Shown here: piece after piece, positions 34,026-42,371 of the stretch
Numbering within the stretch: the first letter of the stretch is position 1
Layout: the number at the start of each line of letters is the position of its first letter
NCBI GenBank assembly: GCA_963540505.1
Contig: CAUTMV010000001.1
Span: 62,001 to 126,000, forward strand
DNA: 64,000 nt
Direction: 5' to 3'
Source: Wolinella sp963540505
GTDB lineage: Bacteria; Campylobacterota; Campylobacteria; Campylobacterales; Helicobacteraceae
Program-made: the position numbers and the translations under genes
Notes under the pieces: generated by a model
The model's input: the letters and a program-made list of their open reading frames with translations, nothing else
Databases searched by the model: none
What the model was told of the DNA's origin: nothing

Positions 34026-34550
34026 ATGCGTAAAATGATCTTCTGGTTGCTATTTTTTGGTGCGATTCCCGTAGGGTTTGCCCATAGTGCGTTTGTGAAG
34101 TTACCCCCCAAAGAGGGCGTGCATAAGAGCATTAAAGAGGGCGAGGCAAGGATTTTTGAGCACAAGGGTGCTGTGTGGTTGAAGCTTGAAAGCACGTCGC
34201 TCAGGCGATTTAGCAAGGGAATCCTAGAGGGAGATGAGGAGCAGGAGAGCGGCTTTGAGAGCGCGTTAAGCTCGCTATCTATCAGAACACAGCAGGGCAA
34301 AATCCGCTACTACCACCACGTGCATCAGATGGTATTCAAGCCAAATACACAGCGCCACAGGCTAAAAAGCGTCGGAGCGTATCTCTATCAGATCGTAGAT
34401 GAGGGGGTGATTCCTATGCTTTCTCGCTGCACGCTCTTTTCTTTAAACAGACCCGTGACACTTTTTAGAGAGGGCGATTCCCCCACTGCGCCTAAAACTC
34501 GGGGAATCGCTCCCGATTCTGAGCTGTTATTAGAATGTCCGCTTGAATGA
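34026..34550 (+). CDS. Hypothetical secreted protein
   Basis: A 174-residue protein I do not recognise. Residues 1-19 (MRKMIFWLLFFGAIPVGFAH) form a clear signal peptide, so it should reach the periplasm. The mature part is basic, with many histidines in the middle (YYHHVHQ) and cysteines at the LSRCTLF and LLECPLE regions that could pair. No lipobox, membrane segment or repeat is seen. It starts 99 bases from divergent der with its own TATAAT and converges on fur with a 107-base gap. Confidence 0.6.
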   Translation: MRKMIFWLLFFGAIPVGFAHSAFVKLPPKEGVHKSIKEGEARIFEHKGAVWLKLESTSLRRFSKGILEGDEEQESGFESALSSLSIRTQQGKIRYYHHVHQMVFKPNTQRHRLKSVGAYLYQIVDEGVIPMLSRCTLFSLNRPVTLFREGDSPTAPKTRGIAPDSELLLECPLE

Positions 34551-34657
34551 CTCAAAAGGATGCACGCAGATACTTTATGCGTCTTTATTTCATGCATTTT
34601 GGCTCGCGCCCGAGTTTGGGGCGAGGTTTGGGTGTAAAAAGTAAAAGAGCGATGAAT

Positions 34658-35116
34658 TTAGGAGTTTTGTAATTTCGAGCAATCCTTGCAGAGAGCGAAG
34701 ATTCGCATGTCATGGCTGACGATTTTCACGCCATGCTGCTTGGCGATCTTCTCTTGAAGCTCCTCCATCTCTTCGTTGTAAAACTCAATAATTTTGCCGC
34801 AATCCACGCAGATGATGTGGTCATGGTGTGTCCCGCCTGCGATTTCGTATTTTTTGCCGCTTTTATCCACTTCGATGGACTGCACGAAGCCTTCCTTCTC
34901 CAAAAAGCCCAAAATACGATAGATCGAGGAGATACTTGCACCTTTGTAATTCTCCTTGGCAAGCATAAGAATATCCTCAGGACTCAAATGCCCGCCGTTT
35001 TCATAGAGGATTTTGAGGATAAATTCACGCTGCTTGGAATTTTTCAGACCATTTTTGCGAATAGAGAGTCGCAAACGGTCATAAATGGTATCTAGGCTCT
35101 CTTTTTTTGCTCTCAC
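34658..35116 (-). CDS. fur: Ferric uptake regulator Fur
   Basis: A 152-residue DNA-binding regulator. A winged helix covers residues 15-90 (NSKQREFILKILYENGGHLSPEDI; ASISSIYRIL is the recognition helix). The dimerisation domain has the regulatory histidine site in GTHHDHIICVDC and zinc-binding pairs CVDC and CKDC. An N-terminal extension before the winged helix is typical of Helicobacter/Campylobacter Fur, which controls iron uptake and storage and can also act without iron. GTG start after GGGAGG. Confidence 0.93.
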   Translation of the reverse strand: MRAKKESLDTIYDRLRLSIRKNGLKNSKQREFILKILYENGGHLSPEDILMLAKENYKGASISSIYRILGFLEKEGFVQSIEVDKSGKKYEIAGGTHHDHIICVDCGKIIEFYNEEMEELQEKIAKQHGVKIVSHDMRIFALCKDCSKLQNS

Positions 35117-35191
35117 GGTAACCTCCCTTTAATTTTCGCATCATAGTAGCAGATTTTGTTAATAGTGACAATGCAAAAGGGTTTCATTTTG

Positions 35192-35217
35192 TATAATTTT
35201 AGTAATAATTTCTATTA
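35192..35217 (+). promoter_or_regulatory. DUF2325 promoter with a Fur-box-like site
   Basis: TATAAT at 35192-35197 is followed by TAATAATTTCTATTA (35203-35217), which matches the 7-1-7 Helicobacter Fur box TAATAATnATTATTA at 12 of 14 positions (consensus recalled). It sits between the -10 box and the gene, where Fur binding would repress. Confidence 0.45.
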
Positions 35218-35302
35218 TTGACAAATGGAGCGGATTTTACTATACTTAAGGCGACAAATTAAGAGTTTGGTCTTATTATTTTTACAAAAGAGGTGGAGTG
35301 AA

Positions 35303-35623
35303 ATGTCAGTTTTGGTCGTCGGAGGAGATGAGATTACCCCCATTAAGGCGGTGTTAGAGAATTTAGGGTGTAGGGATATTACCCACTGGGATGGTCGCAG
35401 AGAGAGTATCAATCGCAAGAATATCCCTCAGAATACCGATTGTCTCGTGCTTTTGACTAATTTTCTCAATCATAATACGATGAAGAAATTCCGTGGCGAG
35501 GCAAAAAAACGAAACATTCCCGTGGTCTGCTCAAAAAGAAGCGTGAGCTGCCTATATTGCGAGTATTGCAAGATATTTGGCGAGGTCGCGATGGAAAATT
35601 GCCCGATGGATTCTTTTGAGTAA
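35303..35623 (+). CDS. DUF2325 protein
   Basis: A 106-residue cytoplasmic protein of the DUF2325 family (opening VLVVGGDEITPIKAVLENLGC, then HWDGRRE and VLLTNFLNHNTMKKFRGEAKK). The C-terminal tail has a cysteine cluster, CLYCEYCK, then ENCP, which could bind metal or act in redox. The function of the family is not known. GGTGGAG precedes the ATG at 35303; the frame upstream runs through the promoter and is not coding. It is divergent from fur and followed by a flavoprotein gene. Confidence 0.75.
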   Translation: MSVLVVGGDEITPIKAVLENLGCRDITHWDGRRESINRKNIPQNTDCLVLLTNFLNHNTMKKFRGEAKKRNIPVVCSKRSVSCLYCEYCKIFGEVAMENCPMDSFE

Positions 35624-35647
35624 CAACCTTCCTTAAGTTTTTTGCCC

Positions 35648-35653
35648 TATAAT
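35648..35653 (+). promoter_or_regulatory. -10 box for the flavoprotein gene
   Basis: TATAAT 32 bases before the ATG at 35680, with ATAAGGAG as ribosome binding site. Confidence 0.55.
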
Positions 35654-35679
35654 CGTCGCAAAAATTATAAGGAGTTTTT

Positions 35680-36279
35680 ATGTATGACGTGGTTATTGTC
35701 GGTGGTGGTCCTGCCGGGCTTAGTGCGGCGCTTACGCTTGCTTCCACAAAGGGAGCGAAAAACTGGGAATCGCTTGAGGTTTTGGTAATTGACAATCAAA
35801 AGTCTGATTTTTTGAAAGCCGAGCTTTACAATGTTCCGTTTCTACCCAAGGGAATCTCGGGAAAAGACGCGTTAGAGATGCTTTCAAAACAGCTTTTAGA
35901 CTATTCCAATGCCAAGATTACGCACGATGAGATTGTCGAGATTTTGGGGAAAAAGGGTGCATTCACGCTTAAGGGCGCGTCTCAAAACTACGAGGCTAAG
36001 TATGTCATTATCGCTACGGGCGCGCATGGTTTCACCATTAAAGGCACTAAAGCTGCCCCGATTCCCCACACAAAAATGCCTAGAGAGGGCATGAGTGCGC
36101 TCGCACTTAAAGGGCGCAATCTCATCGAGGAGGGAATCTACGCCGCAGGGCTTCTGGCGGGCGAGACAACGATGTTTGCGTGCGCTTCCGGTTCAGGCGT
36201 GGAGAGTGCGTGTGCAATTTTTAGCGACCTTAAAGAAAAAGTTACGATTCTTCACGATTCGCCCGGGACGCGCGCCTAA
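35680..36279 (+). CDS. Half-size thioredoxin-reductase-like FAD protein
   Basis: A 199-residue protein built only from the FAD-binding fold of the thioredoxin reductase family: VVIVGGGPAGLSAALTLAS at the start, YVIIATGAHG in the middle, and the C-terminal FAD motif EEGIYAAGLLAGE. The NADPH-binding domain that usually interrupts this fold is missing, and so is the CxxC redox pair, so it cannot work as a normal thioredoxin reductase. It may be a flavin-bound sensor or need a partner. Its end overlaps the convergent kinase gene by 4 bases. FAD binding is well supported; the role is open. Confidence 0.75.
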   Translation: MYDVVIVGGGPAGLSAALTLASTKGAKNWESLEVLVIDNQKSDFLKAELYNVPFLPKGISGKDALEMLSKQLLDYSNAKITHDEIVEILGKKGAFTLKGASQNYEAKYVIIATGAHGFTIKGTKAAPIPHTKMPREGMSALALKGRNLIEEGIYAAGLLAGETTMFACASGSGVESACAIFSDLKEKVTILHDSPGTRA

Positions 36280-37304
36280 CATTCCGCGGGCGGGAATATA
36301 AGTTCGAACTCCGTCCATTCCGCAGGATTTATGAGCGCGATGGAGGCATTAAAGTCTTTATTTAAAATTCGCTTGACTAGGGATAGTCCGATCCCCATTC
36401 CGCCCCGCTCTTTGCGCGTGGAGTAATGGGGGTCAAAAATCCGCTCCCGCGCCTCTTCACTTACCCCTTCGCCATTGTCCATAATGAGCACACGTGCCTT
36501 ATTTTCCATTTTTGCGAGCGTTATGCGGATCTCCATGGGGAATTTTCCCTTAGCTTTGCTTTTGTTTAAGAGCGCGTCTTGAGCGTTGGCGATGAGGTTT
36601 AAAAAGACCTGAATAAGCTCGTTTTGCTTCCCTTGCACAAAGAAGGCTTCATCATATTCAAAGTGCGTTTTGATCTCCCGTATACGTGTTTGCGGCTCTG
36701 CGATTTTCAGGGAGTCGGCGATAATTTTCCCGAGCTCCAAAGTGTGCGTGAGCTGATCATCCTTATAGAAATTGCGAAAATCCTCAATTGTCTGCGAAAG
36801 ATAATCCACATGGCGTGAAACATTTTGGCTCATTTCCCTTAGATACTCTTGCGTAATTTCATTAAAATGATACGCCTCAAGAAGATCCTGTGCCATGAGC
36901 TTTATGGAGCTTAGCGGCTGTCGCCACTGATGTGTGATCGCCCCGATCATTTCGCCCATACGTATCATTTTGTTACGTTCCATCTCTGTGGTGTGTTTGG
37001 ATTGTGTATTTTTCGAGGCAAGATTTAAGATGAGAATCTCCCCATCTTCCGTGTGTAGCATCGATTCCACGATTCCCTCTTTAGGAGAATATTCAAACTT
37101 CTCACCAAAGAATCGAGCAAAAAGAGCTGCTCCCTCATGCGCCCTTACCTGAGTGATTCCGAGCAGTTTGCGCGCTTTTTTGTTAAGATGAACACACTCA
37201 ACATACGCACCTTTCGCATCTACACGAAAGATCGCTTTGGGCTCATCATGGGAATCAAAAAGCTGATAATGGAGCGATTTCTCCTCGCTCTTTTGAATTT
37301 TCAT
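36276..37304 (-). CDS. Cytoplasmic sensor histidine kinase
   Basis: A 342-residue kinase with no membrane segment. A PAS-like domain fills residues 1-100; the kinase core has the H box GAITHQWRQPLSSI with H125, an N box in NLIANAQDAL, G1 in MDNGEGVSEE and G2 in GGMGIGLSLVK. AAGGAG stands 6 bases before the ATG at 37304. It is divergent from an OmpR-type response regulator 110 bases away, and the two are probably partners. The signal is unknown and likely internal. Confidence 0.87.
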   Translation of the reverse strand: MKIQKSEEKSLHYQLFDSHDEPKAIFRVDAKGAYVECVHLNKKARKLLGITQVRAHEGAALFARFFGEKFEYSPKEGIVESMLHTEDGEILILNLASKNTQSKHTTEMERNKMIRMGEMIGAITHQWRQPLSSIKLMAQDLLEAYHFNEITQEYLREMSQNVSRHVDYLSQTIEDFRNFYKDDQLTHTLELGKIIADSLKIAEPQTRIREIKTHFEYDEAFFVQGKQNELIQVFLNLIANAQDALLNKSKAKGKFPMEIRITLAKMENKARVLIMDNGEGVSEEARERIFDPHYSTRKERGGMGIGLSLVKRILNKDFNASIALINPAEWTEFELIFPPAEC

Positions 37305-37337
37305 CAACAACTCCTTCGTTTTTTAAGACAAAATAAT

Positions 37338-37377
37338 TATAATCTAAACATTCTGGTTGTGCTGATGTTTTGTTTAG
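37338..37377 (+). promoter_or_regulatory. Regulator promoter with 7-bp inverted repeat
   Basis: TATAAT at 37338-37343 is directly followed by CTAAACA (37344-37350), repeated inverted as TGTTTAG (37371-37377) after 20 bases. Lying between divergent kinase and regulator genes, it could be an autoregulatory site. Confidence 0.4.
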
Positions 37378-37413
37378 TCCGTCCGTTTAATAAAACACTT
37401 TAGGCAGTTTATT

Positions 37414-38118
37414 ATGTTTAGTGAACATGTTTTTGATTATCTTAAGGACATTAAGGTGCTTCTGGTTGAAGATGACGCGGATTTGCGTGCGAGCATTGAG
37501 CGTCCGCTAAAGCGCAGGTGCAAGGCTCTTTATTGCGCCTCCGATGGCGAGGAGGGGCTGGGGCTGTTTCGCGAGAAGCACCCGCATATCGTCATCACGG
37601 ACATTAATCTTCCAAAGCTCAACGGGCTTGAGATGATTGAGGAGATTAAAACCGAGCAAGAAGAGGTCTCAATTATTATAATTACCGCCTTTGGTAGCGA
37701 GGAGAATCTTGTCCGCTCCTTTGATAATGGCGCATGTTCGCTCCTAAAAAAACCCATCGATTTGGACGAGCTGTTCATGCTCCTGCTCGCCAATGCCAAA
37801 AAATATCGCCAAGAGGGCGTGATTCCCATTAATAATGACTTCAGCTTCCACACTCGCACGCAGCTGCTCTATCATGGGAATCGGAGCGTGGATCTCACCA
37901 AAAAAGAGACGAAAATCCTGAGTCTGCTTATCACAAATCGCGGGAATCCCGTCTCATACGAGGAATTTCAGCACGCCGTTTGGGGCGAGATCCCCATGAC
38001 GCTTGATGCCCTGCGCATGCACATTAATAGCATTCGTAAGAAGAGCTTTCAGGGAATCGTCAAAAACTTTTCGGGCGTGGGCTATCGCCTTTATTGCGTC
38101 CATGACGAGCGAGCCTAA
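37414..38118 (+). CDS. OmpR-family response regulator
   Basis: A 234-residue transcription factor. The receiver has acidic residues in LLVEDDADLR, phospho-acceptor D63 in ITDINLP, the threonine in IIITAFG and lysine in LLKKPID. The C-terminal winged helix (LTKKETKILSLLITNRGNPVSYEEF, ending GVGYRLYCV) is of the Trans_reg_C type. It faces a cytoplasmic histidine kinase gene and is followed 12 bases later by bioF, without a terminator. Confidence 0.9.
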   Translation: MFSEHVFDYLKDIKVLLVEDDADLRASIERPLKRRCKALYCASDGEEGLGLFREKHPHIVITDINLPKLNGLEMIEEIKTEQEEVSIIIITAFGSEENLVRSFDNGACSLLKKPIDLDELFMLLLANAKKYRQEGVIPINNDFSFHTRTQLLYHGNRSVDLTKKETKILSLLITNRGNPVSYEEFQHAVWGEIPMTLDALRMHINSIRKKSFQGIVKNFSGVGYRLYCVHDERA

Positions 38119-38130
38119 GGGCTTTGTGCG

Positions 38131-39228
38131 ATGTATGAAAAAGAGCTAGCTGCACTGCGCGCCTCCTCGCGCCTCCGCGAGCGCGTCCTTTTTAGCCCTC
38201 GACTTTTGGATTTTGCCTCCAATGACTATCTCTCCCTCTCGCACGATCAAAAGCTCCTGCGCAAGGCTTTTAAGCGCGTTCAACGCCTCGCGTATCATTC
38301 GCCCAAAGCCTCCATGCTTGTGAATGGATATTCGCCCCTGCATGCGGAGTTTGAGGAGTATTTGAGCGCGATTAATGGTTTTCCCGCAGGTGTGCTTTTT
38401 GGGAGCGGATTCCTAGCGAATCTTGCACTCATCGAGTCGCTTATCCGCCCTAATGATCATCTCTTTATGGACGCGGATTATCATGCGAGCGGGAAATTCG
38501 GCGCGCGGGTTTTGGGTGATCGCGTTACATTTTTTCGCCACAATGACCCTGAGCACCTGCGCGAGCTCATCGCCAAAGTCGCTCCCAAAGGGCGGATTAT
38601 TATTGCCATTGAGGGGGTGTATTCCATGAGCGGGAGGATTGCCAAAGCGGAATTTGCACGCATTGCCGATTCCCTAGAAGCTTTGCTTATCGTTGATGAG
38701 GCGCATAGCAGCGGCACGATCGGCGAGCATCTTTTGGGCTACTTTGAGTATCACAACCTCCCACGCCAGCGCAATTACATCAAGTTAGGCACGCTTAGTA
38801 AAGCGTATGCGAGCTATGGCGCGTATGTCCTCGCCTCGCGTGAGGTGGTCGCCTTTTTGGAGAATCGCGCCAAAAGCCTCATCTACACGACGGCACTCTC
38901 TTTGCTTGATACGGCTTTAGCATATGTGAATGCGCGCTATATCTATAAGCACGCTGCTAAGCTCGCGCTGAAGCTCTCAGAGCGTCGGGAGATTGCGGGC
39001 AGGATTCTTGCGCTCGGGCTTCAATCGCCCATCGTCGCGTATGAGATTCCCGATACAAAAGAGCTTTTGCGCGTGGCGCAGCGTCTCAAAGAGGAGGGAT
39101 TCCTCGTGGGGACGATTCGCAAGCCTACCGTGGAGATTCCCATGCTGCGCCTTATTTTACGCTGCGGGAATTCCAAAAAAGAGCTTGAAAAGCTCTGCAA
39201 ACTCATCATTAATGAGCGTCAAACATGA
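38131..39228 (+). CDS. bioF: 8-amino-7-oxononanoate synthase (BioF-like, AOS family)
   Basis: A 365-residue PLP enzyme of the alpha-oxoamine synthase family, expected to join pimeloyl thioester and alanine in biotin synthesis. It has DFASNDYLSLS at the start, the IVDEAHSSGTIG cofactor aspartate/histidine motif and the PLP lysine in LGTLSKAYASYGAY. Glycine C-acetyltransferase belongs to the same family and cannot be excluded. The order bioF-pbp1A is the same as HP0598-HP0597 in Helicobacter pylori (recalled). It overlaps pbp1A by 4 bases. Confidence 0.85.
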   Translation: MYEKELAALRASSRLRERVLFSPRLLDFASNDYLSLSHDQKLLRKAFKRVQRLAYHSPKASMLVNGYSPLHAEFEEYLSAINGFPAGVLFGSGFLANLALIESLIRPNDHLFMDADYHASGKFGARVLGDRVTFFRHNDPEHLRELIAKVAPKGRIIIAIEGVYSMSGRIAKAEFARIADSLEALLIVDEAHSSGTIGEHLLGYFEYHNLPRQRNYIKLGTLSKAYASYGAYVLASREVVAFLENRAKSLIYTTALSLLDTALAYVNARYIYKHAAKLALKLSERREIAGRILALGLQSPIVAYEIPDTKELLRVAQRLKEEGFLVGTIRKPTVEIPMLRLILRCGNSKKELEKLCKLIINERQT

Positions 39229-41144
39229 AATATTTTCTCTCTTTTTTGTTTATAGCCGCCCTGTCTGTGGGGATTTTCCTCGCGCATTTGTATAACGACA
39301 TTCGCTTTGAGCTTGATAAGTTGATCCATTATGAGCCGCCCGTAACGACGCAGTTTCTGGATCGCAAAGGGCGATTGGTCGCGAATCTCTTTGATGAAGA
39401 GTTTCGATTTTATGCGCCTTATAGCGAGATTCCCGCACGGGTCATTGAGGCACTTTTGGCAGTGGAGGATACGCTTTTTTTTGAGCATTCAGGCGTGAAT
39501 CTCGATGCCATTTCTCGCGCGATGGTGAAGAATATCAAGAGCGGACGCTACATCGAGGGCGGGAGCACGATTACGCAGCAGCTCATCAAAAATGTCGCGC
39601 TCACGCGGGAGAAGAGCATTAATCGCAAGGTAAAAGAGGCTCTTTTGGCGATTCGGCTTGAGACGATTCTCTCCAAAGAGGAGATTTTGGAGCGGTATCT
39701 AAACCACACCTTTTTTGGGCACGGATATTACGGGATAAAGACTGCTTCAAGGGGCTATTTTAAAAAAGAGATGGATCGATTGAGCCTCAAAGAGGCTGCG
39801 ATTCTCGTAGGATTGCCCCGTGCACCCAGCTTTTATGACCCGACGAAAAATCTTGAATTCTCGCTCGGGCGGGCGAATAATATTTTGCAACGCATGCACG
39901 TGCTCGGCTGGATCACCGATGAGGAGCTGAGTGCCTCTTTGAATGAGATTCCCACCATTTATAATGAGACACTTACGCAAAATAGCGCGCCCTATGCCGT
40001 CGATGAGGCGATTAGGGAGCTTAAGGCGGTCGATGATTTGCGCCAAGGGGGCTACACGATTGTCCTTAATATCGATTTGGATTATCAAGAGATCGCCCAG
40101 AATGCCCTTGTGTATGGGTATGAGCGCATTAAGTCGCGCCGTGAGAAGGACGATCCTGATACACTCAATGGTGCGATGGTCGTGCTTGAGAATCGCACGG
40201 GCAAGATTCTCGCACTTGTAGGGGGGGTCGATCACAAGCAGAGCAGCTTCAATCGCGTTACACAGGCAAAGCGGCAGCCCGGAAGCAGCTTCAAGCCCTT
40301 TATTTTCCAAAGTGCTTTGGACTTGGGATACGCGACGAATTCGCCTCTGGCGGATATTGCGCGCACATATGAATACACGGTCAACAACGAAGATAAGCTG
40401 TGGCAGCCCAAAAACTACGGCAATACCTTTAACGGAATCGTCCCGCTCAAGACGGCTTTGATCAAGTCACTCAATCTTGCGACGATCAATCTCGTCGAGG
40501 AGATAGGCTTTGAGCGTATCCACCGTCAAAGCCTGAATTACGGCTTTCATAGCGTCCCCAAAGATCTCTCCATCGTGCTTGGGAGTTTCGGCGCGTCGCC
40601 TTTGGAGCTAAGCCGCGCATATACGGTGTTTTCAAACAAAGGGGTGCTCGTTACCCCAAGGCTTATTGAGAGCATTCGGGACTATCGCGGCAGAGTGGCG
40701 AAGTTTGAAGAGAAATCTAAGCGCATTACCTCAAGCGAGCAGAGCTTTTTGATGGTCGATATTCTGCGCGATGCGGTCAATAAAGGGACGGGTCGCAGGG
40801 CGCGCGTCGCGGGAATCGAGCTTGCCGGCAAAACGGGCTCGACGAATGAAAACGTCGATGCGTGGTTTTGCGGTTTTAGCCCGACGATTGAGGCGGTGGT
40901 GTGGTATGGACGCGATGATAATACGCCTATCGGGGAACATGAGACGGGTGGAGTGGCGGCTGCGCCGGCGTTTGGATACTTTTTTAGCCAGCTTTTAAAG
41001 ATTGAGCCGGGAATCAAGCGCGAATTTGATATTCCTAAAGGGGTGCATCGCATGCTAAAAGATGGCGAGCTCTACTACTACACGGATAAATCAAAGCCCA
41101 AGGAGGAAGCTCCCAGCACGCAAGAGGAGAACCTGATTTTTTAA
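39225..41144 (+). CDS. mrcA: Bifunctional penicillin-binding protein 1A
   Basis: A 639-residue class A PBP that polymerises and cross-links peptidoglycan. A membrane anchor covers residues 4-22. The glycosyltransferase has catalytic E81 in AVEDTLFFEHSG and EGGSTITQQLIKN. The transpeptidase has S354 in SSFKPF, SLN around residue 420 and KTGST around 535. All are intact. A G7 run (40211-40217) inside the coding sequence is a possible slippage site. Translation is coupled to bioF. Confidence 0.94.
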   Translation: MKYFLSFLFIAALSVGIFLAHLYNDIRFELDKLIHYEPPVTTQFLDRKGRLVANLFDEEFRFYAPYSEIPARVIEALLAVEDTLFFEHSGVNLDAISRAMVKNIKSGRYIEGGSTITQQLIKNVALTREKSINRKVKEALLAIRLETILSKEEILERYLNHTFFGHGYYGIKTASRGYFKKEMDRLSLKEAAILVGLPRAPSFYDPTKNLEFSLGRANNILQRMHVLGWITDEELSASLNEIPTIYNETLTQNSAPYAVDEAIRELKAVDDLRQGGYTIVLNIDLDYQEIAQNALVYGYERIKSRREKDDPDTLNGAMVVLENRTGKILALVGGVDHKQSSFNRVTQAKRQPGSSFKPFIFQSALDLGYATNSPLADIARTYEYTVNNEDKLWQPKNYGNTFNGIVPLKTALIKSLNLATINLVEEIGFERIHRQSLNYGFHSVPKDLSIVLGSFGASPLELSRAYTVFSNKGVLVTPRLIESIRDYRGRVAKFEEKSKRITSSEQSFLMVDILRDAVNKGTGRRARVAGIELAGKTGSTNENVDAWFCGFSPTIEAVVWYGRDDNTPIGEHETGGVAAAPAFGYFFSQLLKIEPGIKREFDIPKGVHRMLKDGELYYYTDKSKPKEEAPSTQEENLIF

Positions 41145-41233
41145 TTTCGGCGCGAAATTTATGAATATTTTTAGAGGCACTCCTTAATCCTTGCGCTAAA
41201 ATTATCGCCATAATCAGCACACAAAGGGGGCAC

Positions 41234-42013
41234 ATGAGAGAGCTAGTCCGCATGCTTTTGCGCCGACATGTCGCGCTAATGATTGCTTTGGTGTTGCTCC
41301 TTTGCCTCTCTTTTGCGATGCTTCAGTTTGCCATATCCAAGCAGCGCAACGACGCCTATCTCGTCAATATCAGCGGGAAGCAGCGCATGCTCTCACAGCG
41401 GATTGTCTCGCTCGCGCAAAATATCCTCTCCTATGAGCTTTTAATGCGGGAATCGCACTTTTTGCGCGAGGAGCTAAAGCTCGCGTTGCAGGAGTTTATG
41501 AGTATTCACAAAAGCCTAAGCAAGCGAGCATTAGAGCGACCGAGGTTCTCTTTCAAGGAGCATTCGCCGCTTTATGAAGTCTATTTTGGCTCGTGGAATC
41601 TCGCTGCAAAGGTAGATGAATTTCTTGGAATTGGAGATTGCTTCCTGCATAGTGAGTCTTTGGAGGAATCGCTGCATCTAAGCCACGAACTCATGGAGAT
41701 TTGGGAGGGGAGAGAGGGGCTTTTGGGTGTGCTTGAGCTCTGCGTGCTGACCTTTCAGCTTGAGAGCGAGCGGCATTTAGACGCGCTTCAGGAGATTGCA
41801 CTCGCGCTGCTTGTGCTGATTTTGCTTATCGTAGGGGCGGAGGGATTTTTAGTCATTCGCCCTGCGCTTCGTCATAGACGCACTTTAGAGGAATCTGCTC
41901 CACAGTGTGATGATGATTACGCTCATCAGCCCGGCGAAAAATCCTGCGAGCGCGTCATCGCCCACCACGCCAATTCCCCCGCGGACATTTCGGTCGATTC
42001 GCCCGATAATTGA
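41234..42013 (+). CDS. PilJ/NarX-type sensor-domain protein without output domain
   Basis: A 259-residue membrane protein. Segment 1 (residues 15-33) is followed by a periplasmic four-helix region with the type IV pili/NarX sensor signature VNISGKQRMLSQRIVSLAQNI (PF13675), and segment 2 lies near 190-208. Instead of HAMP, kinase or methyl-accepting domains, the chain runs into about 45 polar residues (CDDDYAHQPGEKSCERVI) encoded antisense to the end of pgpA. The overlap is 129 bases. The gene therefore looks truncated, with a replaced tail, or acts as a lone sensor. TAAAAT at 41197-41202 is a likely -10 box. Confidence 0.7.
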   Translation: MRELVRMLLRRHVALMIALVLLLCLSFAMLQFAISKQRNDAYLVNISGKQRMLSQRIVSLAQNILSYELLMRESHFLREELKLALQEFMSIHKSLSKRALERPRFSFKEHSPLYEVYFGSWNLAAKVDEFLGIGDCFLHSESLEESLHLSHELMEIWEGREGLLGVLELCVLTFQLESERHLDALQEIALALLVLILLIVGAEGFLVIRPALRHRRTLEESAPQCDDDYAHQPGEKSCERVIAHHANSPADISVDSPDN

Positions 42014-42346
42014 GGGCTTCCAAATGTCAAACACTCGAAAAAGTAGCACTGCTAAGCAGAAGCCATCGGACTCAAATTTCACCATTGAAAGCGCGATCCA
42101 TACGCCTACAAGCTCGTCAATGACGATCTCCTGTGCGTCGTGTTGCGCCCCTTGCGCTTCCTCTTTGTCAATTACTTGAGTGGCGATTATTCCAATTAAA
42201 AGGGCGAGCAAAAAGAGGGTCGTGTTGCTTAAAAAGAGTAACACGGGGATTGCTAAAAATGCCGCAACTATCGTGCCTACAGTGCCCGGAGCTTTAGGAG
42301 AGAGCCCCGCTCCGCAAAGTGTGAGAAAAATCCGCCTTGCATTCAT
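41885..42346 (-). CDS. pgpA: Phosphatidylglycerophosphatase A
   Basis: A 153-residue membrane phosphatase that removes the phosphate from phosphatidylglycerophosphate. The family patterns GLSPKAPGTVGTIVA, DKEEAQGAQHDAQEIVIDELVGVWIA (metal-binding acidic cluster) and the C-terminal FRVFDIWKP-D-x-x-x-GG-GV-x-DD region are complete, so the gene is intact despite its 129-base antisense overlap with the sensor gene. It follows the sulfurylase-like gene by 25 bases and matches Cj1610 in order (recalled). Confidence 0.92.
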   Translation of the reverse strand: MNARRIFLTLCGAGLSPKAPGTVGTIVAAFLAIPVLLFLSNTTLFLLALLIGIIATQVIDKEEAQGAQHDAQEIVIDELVGVWIALSMVKFESDGFCLAVLLFRVFDIWKPSIIGRIDRNVRGGIGVVGDDALAGFFAGLMSVIIITLWSRFL

Positions 42347-42371
42347 TTTCGTTCCTGTTTTTGGGATTTTG

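Noticed and set aside
34095..34103. C6 run near the start of the secreted protein gene as a phase switch
   Set aside because: Six bases is too short to expect frequent slippage.
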